In this document: positions 6,533-7,955 of the stretch, piece after piece
Layout: each line of letters starts with the position of its first letter
Position numbering within the stretch: position 1 is the stretch's first letter
Assembly: GCA_013698195.1 (NCBI GenBank)
Contig: JACCVK010000244.1
Coordinates: forward strand, 1-7,955
DNA from: Actinomycetota bacterium
Lineage (GTDB): Bacteria > Actinomycetota > Thermoleophilia > Gaiellales > Gaiellaceae
Reading direction: 5' to 3'
Length of the DNA: 7,955 bases
Position numbers and translations under genes: made by a program
Notes under the pieces: generated by a model
Databases searched by the model: none
The model's input: the letters and a program-made list of their open reading frames with translations, nothing else
What the model was told of the DNA's origin: nothing

Positions 6533-7815
6533 CCGCCTCGGCGATCGCACGGGTGCACGGGCGCCAGATCCTGGATTCGCGCGGGAACCCGACGGTCGAG
6601 GTGGACGTCATCCTCGAATCGGGTGCGCTCGGCCGGGCGGCGGTCCCCTCGGGCGCCTCGACCGGCGAGCACGAAGCGGTCGAGCTCCGTGACGGAGACG
6701 CCTCGCAGTACCTCGGCAAGGGCGTGGGGACGGCAGTCGGGAACGTGAACGGAGAGATCGCGGCTGCAATTACCGGCTTAGAAGCCGAGGGCCAGCGGGA
6801 GCTCGACCGCGTTCTTAGCGAGCTCGACGGAACCGAGAACAAGAGCCGCCTCGGCGCGAACGCCATTCTCGGCTGCTCGCTCGCGGTCTCGAAAGCCGCT
6901 GCCGCTCACAACGAGGTCTCGCTCTTTCGCTGGATCGGTGGGGCGGAGGCGAAAGTGCTGCCCGTTCCGATGCTGAACGTGATCAACGGGGGCGCGCATG
7001 CGCAGAACGGGCTCGATTTCCAGGAGTTCATGGTCGTGCCTGCCGGAGCGGACACGTTCTCCGAGGCTCTTCGCATCGGAGCTGAGGTCTACCACGCGCT
7101 GAAGGCGGTGCTCCATGAGCGCGGCCTCGCCACCGGAGTGGGTGACGAGGGCGGGTTCGCTCCCGACCTCGGCTCGACCGAGCAGGCCATCGAGGCGATC
7201 CTCGAGGCGGCCGAGCGGGCCGGCCATCGCGACCGCGTCGGGATCGCCCTGGACCCGGCGGCCAGCGAGCTCTTCCGCGAGGGCGCGTACGTGTTCGAGC
7301 GAGAGGAGCGCACGCTGACTCCGGACGAGATGAACGCGTTCTACACGTCACTGGCCGAGAAGTACCCGCTCGTGTCCGTCGAAGACGGGCTCGACGAGAA
7401 CGCCTGGGCGGACTGGAAGGCGCTTACGAGCACGCTTGGAGATCGTCTGCAGCTCGTCGGGGACGATCTCTTCGTCACGAACAAGACCTTTCTCGAGCGC
7501 GGAATCTCGGAGGACGTCGCAAACGCGATCCTCGTCAAGGTGAACCAGATCGGGACGCTGACCGAGGCGCTCGACACGATCGATGTCGCCCGGCGAGCGG
7601 GGTACGCCACGGTTGTCTCGCATCGCTCCGGCGAGACCGAGGACACCACGATCGCCGACATCGCGGTCGCCGTGAACGCGGGCCAGATCAAGACCGGCGC
7701 GCCGTCGCGGTCGGATCGTGTCGCGAAGTACAACCAGCTCCTGCGGATCGAGGAAGAGCTGGGCGGAGAGGCGCAGTATTCGGGCTGGACAGCGTTTCCT
7801 CGCACGAACCGCTAG
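6529..7815 (+). CDS. eno: Enolase (phosphopyruvate hydratase), GTG start
   Basis: Enolase converts 2-phosphoglycerate to phosphoenolpyruvate in glycolysis and can be part of the RNA degradosome in some bacteria. It has 428 residues, the standard length. Landmarks: ARVHGRQILDSRGNPTVEV at the N-terminus; the mobile loop SGAST (41-45); His157 in GGAHA; Glu166 in DFQEFM; GVGDEGGF with the catalytic Glu207; magnesium ligands Asp242 (LDPAASE), Glu285 (VEDGLDE) and Asp312 (GDDLFVTN); catalytic Lys337 (KVNQIGTLTE); SHRSGETEDT (364-373) with His365; and Lys388 in IKTGAPSRSDR. No key residue is missing. The GTG at 6529 shares bases with the mazG TGA (GTGA overlap), and AAGG (6518-6521) sits seven bases upstream; no other start precedes the conserved core. 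Translation is likely coupled to mazG. Only 26 bases separate it from pyk. Confidence 0.98.
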   Translation: MTASAIARVHGRQILDSRGNPTVEVDVILESGALGRAAVPSGASTGEHEAVELRDGDASQYLGKGVGTAVGNVNGEIAAAITGLEAEGQRELDRVLSELDGTENKSRLGANAILGCSLAVSKAAAAHNEVSLFRWIGGAEAKVLPVPMLNVINGGAHAQNGLDFQEFMVVPAGADTFSEALRIGAEVYHALKAVLHERGLATGVGDEGGFAPDLGSTEQAIEAILEAAERAGHRDRVGIALDPAASELFREGAYVFEREERTLTPDEMNAFYTSLAEKYPLVSVEDGLDENAWADWKALTSTLGDRLQLVGDDLFVTNKTFLERGISEDVANAILVKVNQIGTLTEALDTIDVARRAGYATVVSHRSGETEDTTIADIAVAVNAGQIKTGAPSRSDRVAKYNQLLRIEEELGGEAQYSGWTAFPRTNR

Positions 7816-7828
7816 CAGCCTGATCCTC

Positions 7829-7834
7829 TAGCCT
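7829..7834 (+). promoter_or_regulatory. Candidate -10 box for a leaderless pyk transcript
   Basis: TAGCCT fits TANNNT and ends seven bases before the pyk ATG, the distance expected if transcription starts at the A of the ATG. No Shine-Dalgarno sequence is visible before that ATG. Leaderless genes with this layout are common in Actinomycetota. No clear -35 is seen, so this is tentative. Confidence 0.35.
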
Positions 7835-7841
7835 GCGGCGC

Positions 7842-7955
7842 ATGGCGCTCTCGGCCCGGAGAACGAAGATCGTCGCGACGGTCGGGCCGGCCTCGGCCGG
7901 CGAGGACGTGCTCGGGAAGCTGATCGCCGCGGGGATGGACGGTGCACGGCTCAAC
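7842..7955 (+). CDS. pyk: Pyruvate kinase, N-terminal fragment (cut by window end)
   Basis: Pyruvate kinase transfers phosphate from phosphoenolpyruvate to ADP, the last step of glycolysis. Only the first 38 codons are present. They read MALSARRTKIVATVGPAS, then a short linker and LIAAGMDGARLN, which is the characteristic first strand and first helix of the family's barrel (TKIV.T.GPAS ... L..AGM...R.N). The ATG at 7842 fits the normal N-terminus exactly. There is no ribosome binding site, only the TAGCCT seven bases upstream. The gene stands directly after eno, whose product is its substrate. The catalytic and effector parts lie outside the window. Confidence 0.93.
   Translation, partial: MALSARRTKIVATVGPASAGEDVLGKLIAAGMDGARLN

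Noticed and set aside
1..7955. Mobile element, CRISPR, phage or defence system
   Set aside because: No transposase, integrase, terminal repeats, spaced direct repeats or defence-family motifs are seen, and codon use is uniform across all genes.

Overview
The window is GC-rich, gene-dense bacterial DNA with every gene on the + strand. Third codon positions are mostly G or C and GAG/CTC codons dominate. The gene order is rplY/ctc, pth, mfd, a parvulin-type lipoprotein, mazG, eno, pyk. The first six resemble the rplY ... mfd-mazG-lipoprotein-eno neighbourhood of Actinomycetota such as Mycobacterium. Composition plus the eno-pyk junction suggest a deep actinobacterial lineage, possibly Thermoleophilia; this placement is an inference from gene order and protein style, not a search result.

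Layout. Positions 1-533 hold the 3' part of the gene for ribosomal protein L25 (TL5/CTC type) with an acidic tail. Three bases later pth (peptidyl-tRNA hydrolase) begins at a TTG whose ribosome binding site lies in the last codons of the L25 gene. A hairpin just after pth is a plausible terminator. The 288-base gap that follows (1131-1418) is the only sizeable non-coding stretch. It holds a perfect 8-bp inverted repeat (1237-1256) and presumably the mfd promoter. Positions 1419-4622 encode a full-length Mfd (transcription-repair coupling factor), and a GC-rich hairpin straddles its stop codon. Positions 4686-5726 encode a secreted lipoprotein with a SurA/PrsA-like N-domain and a parvulin domain. 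After 11 bases comes two-domain MazG (5738-6532), whose stop overlaps the GTG start of enolase (6529-7815) by four bases. The first 38 codons of pyruvate kinase (7842 onward) run off the window.

How the genes relate. rplY and pth form a translation unit: 5S rRNA-binding protein and recycling of peptidyl-tRNA. Mfd couples stalled RNA polymerase to excision repair. MazG removes unwanted nucleoside triphosphates. Enolase and pyruvate kinase are the last two steps of glycolysis. The lipoprotein is the only exported product.

I found no mobile element, CRISPR array, RNA gene, phage gene or defence system. All genes belong to well-known families and look intact apart from those cut by the window ends. 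The points worth a second look are regulatory: the palindrome upstream of mfd, the coupled or leaderless-looking starts, and the eno-pyk adjacency.
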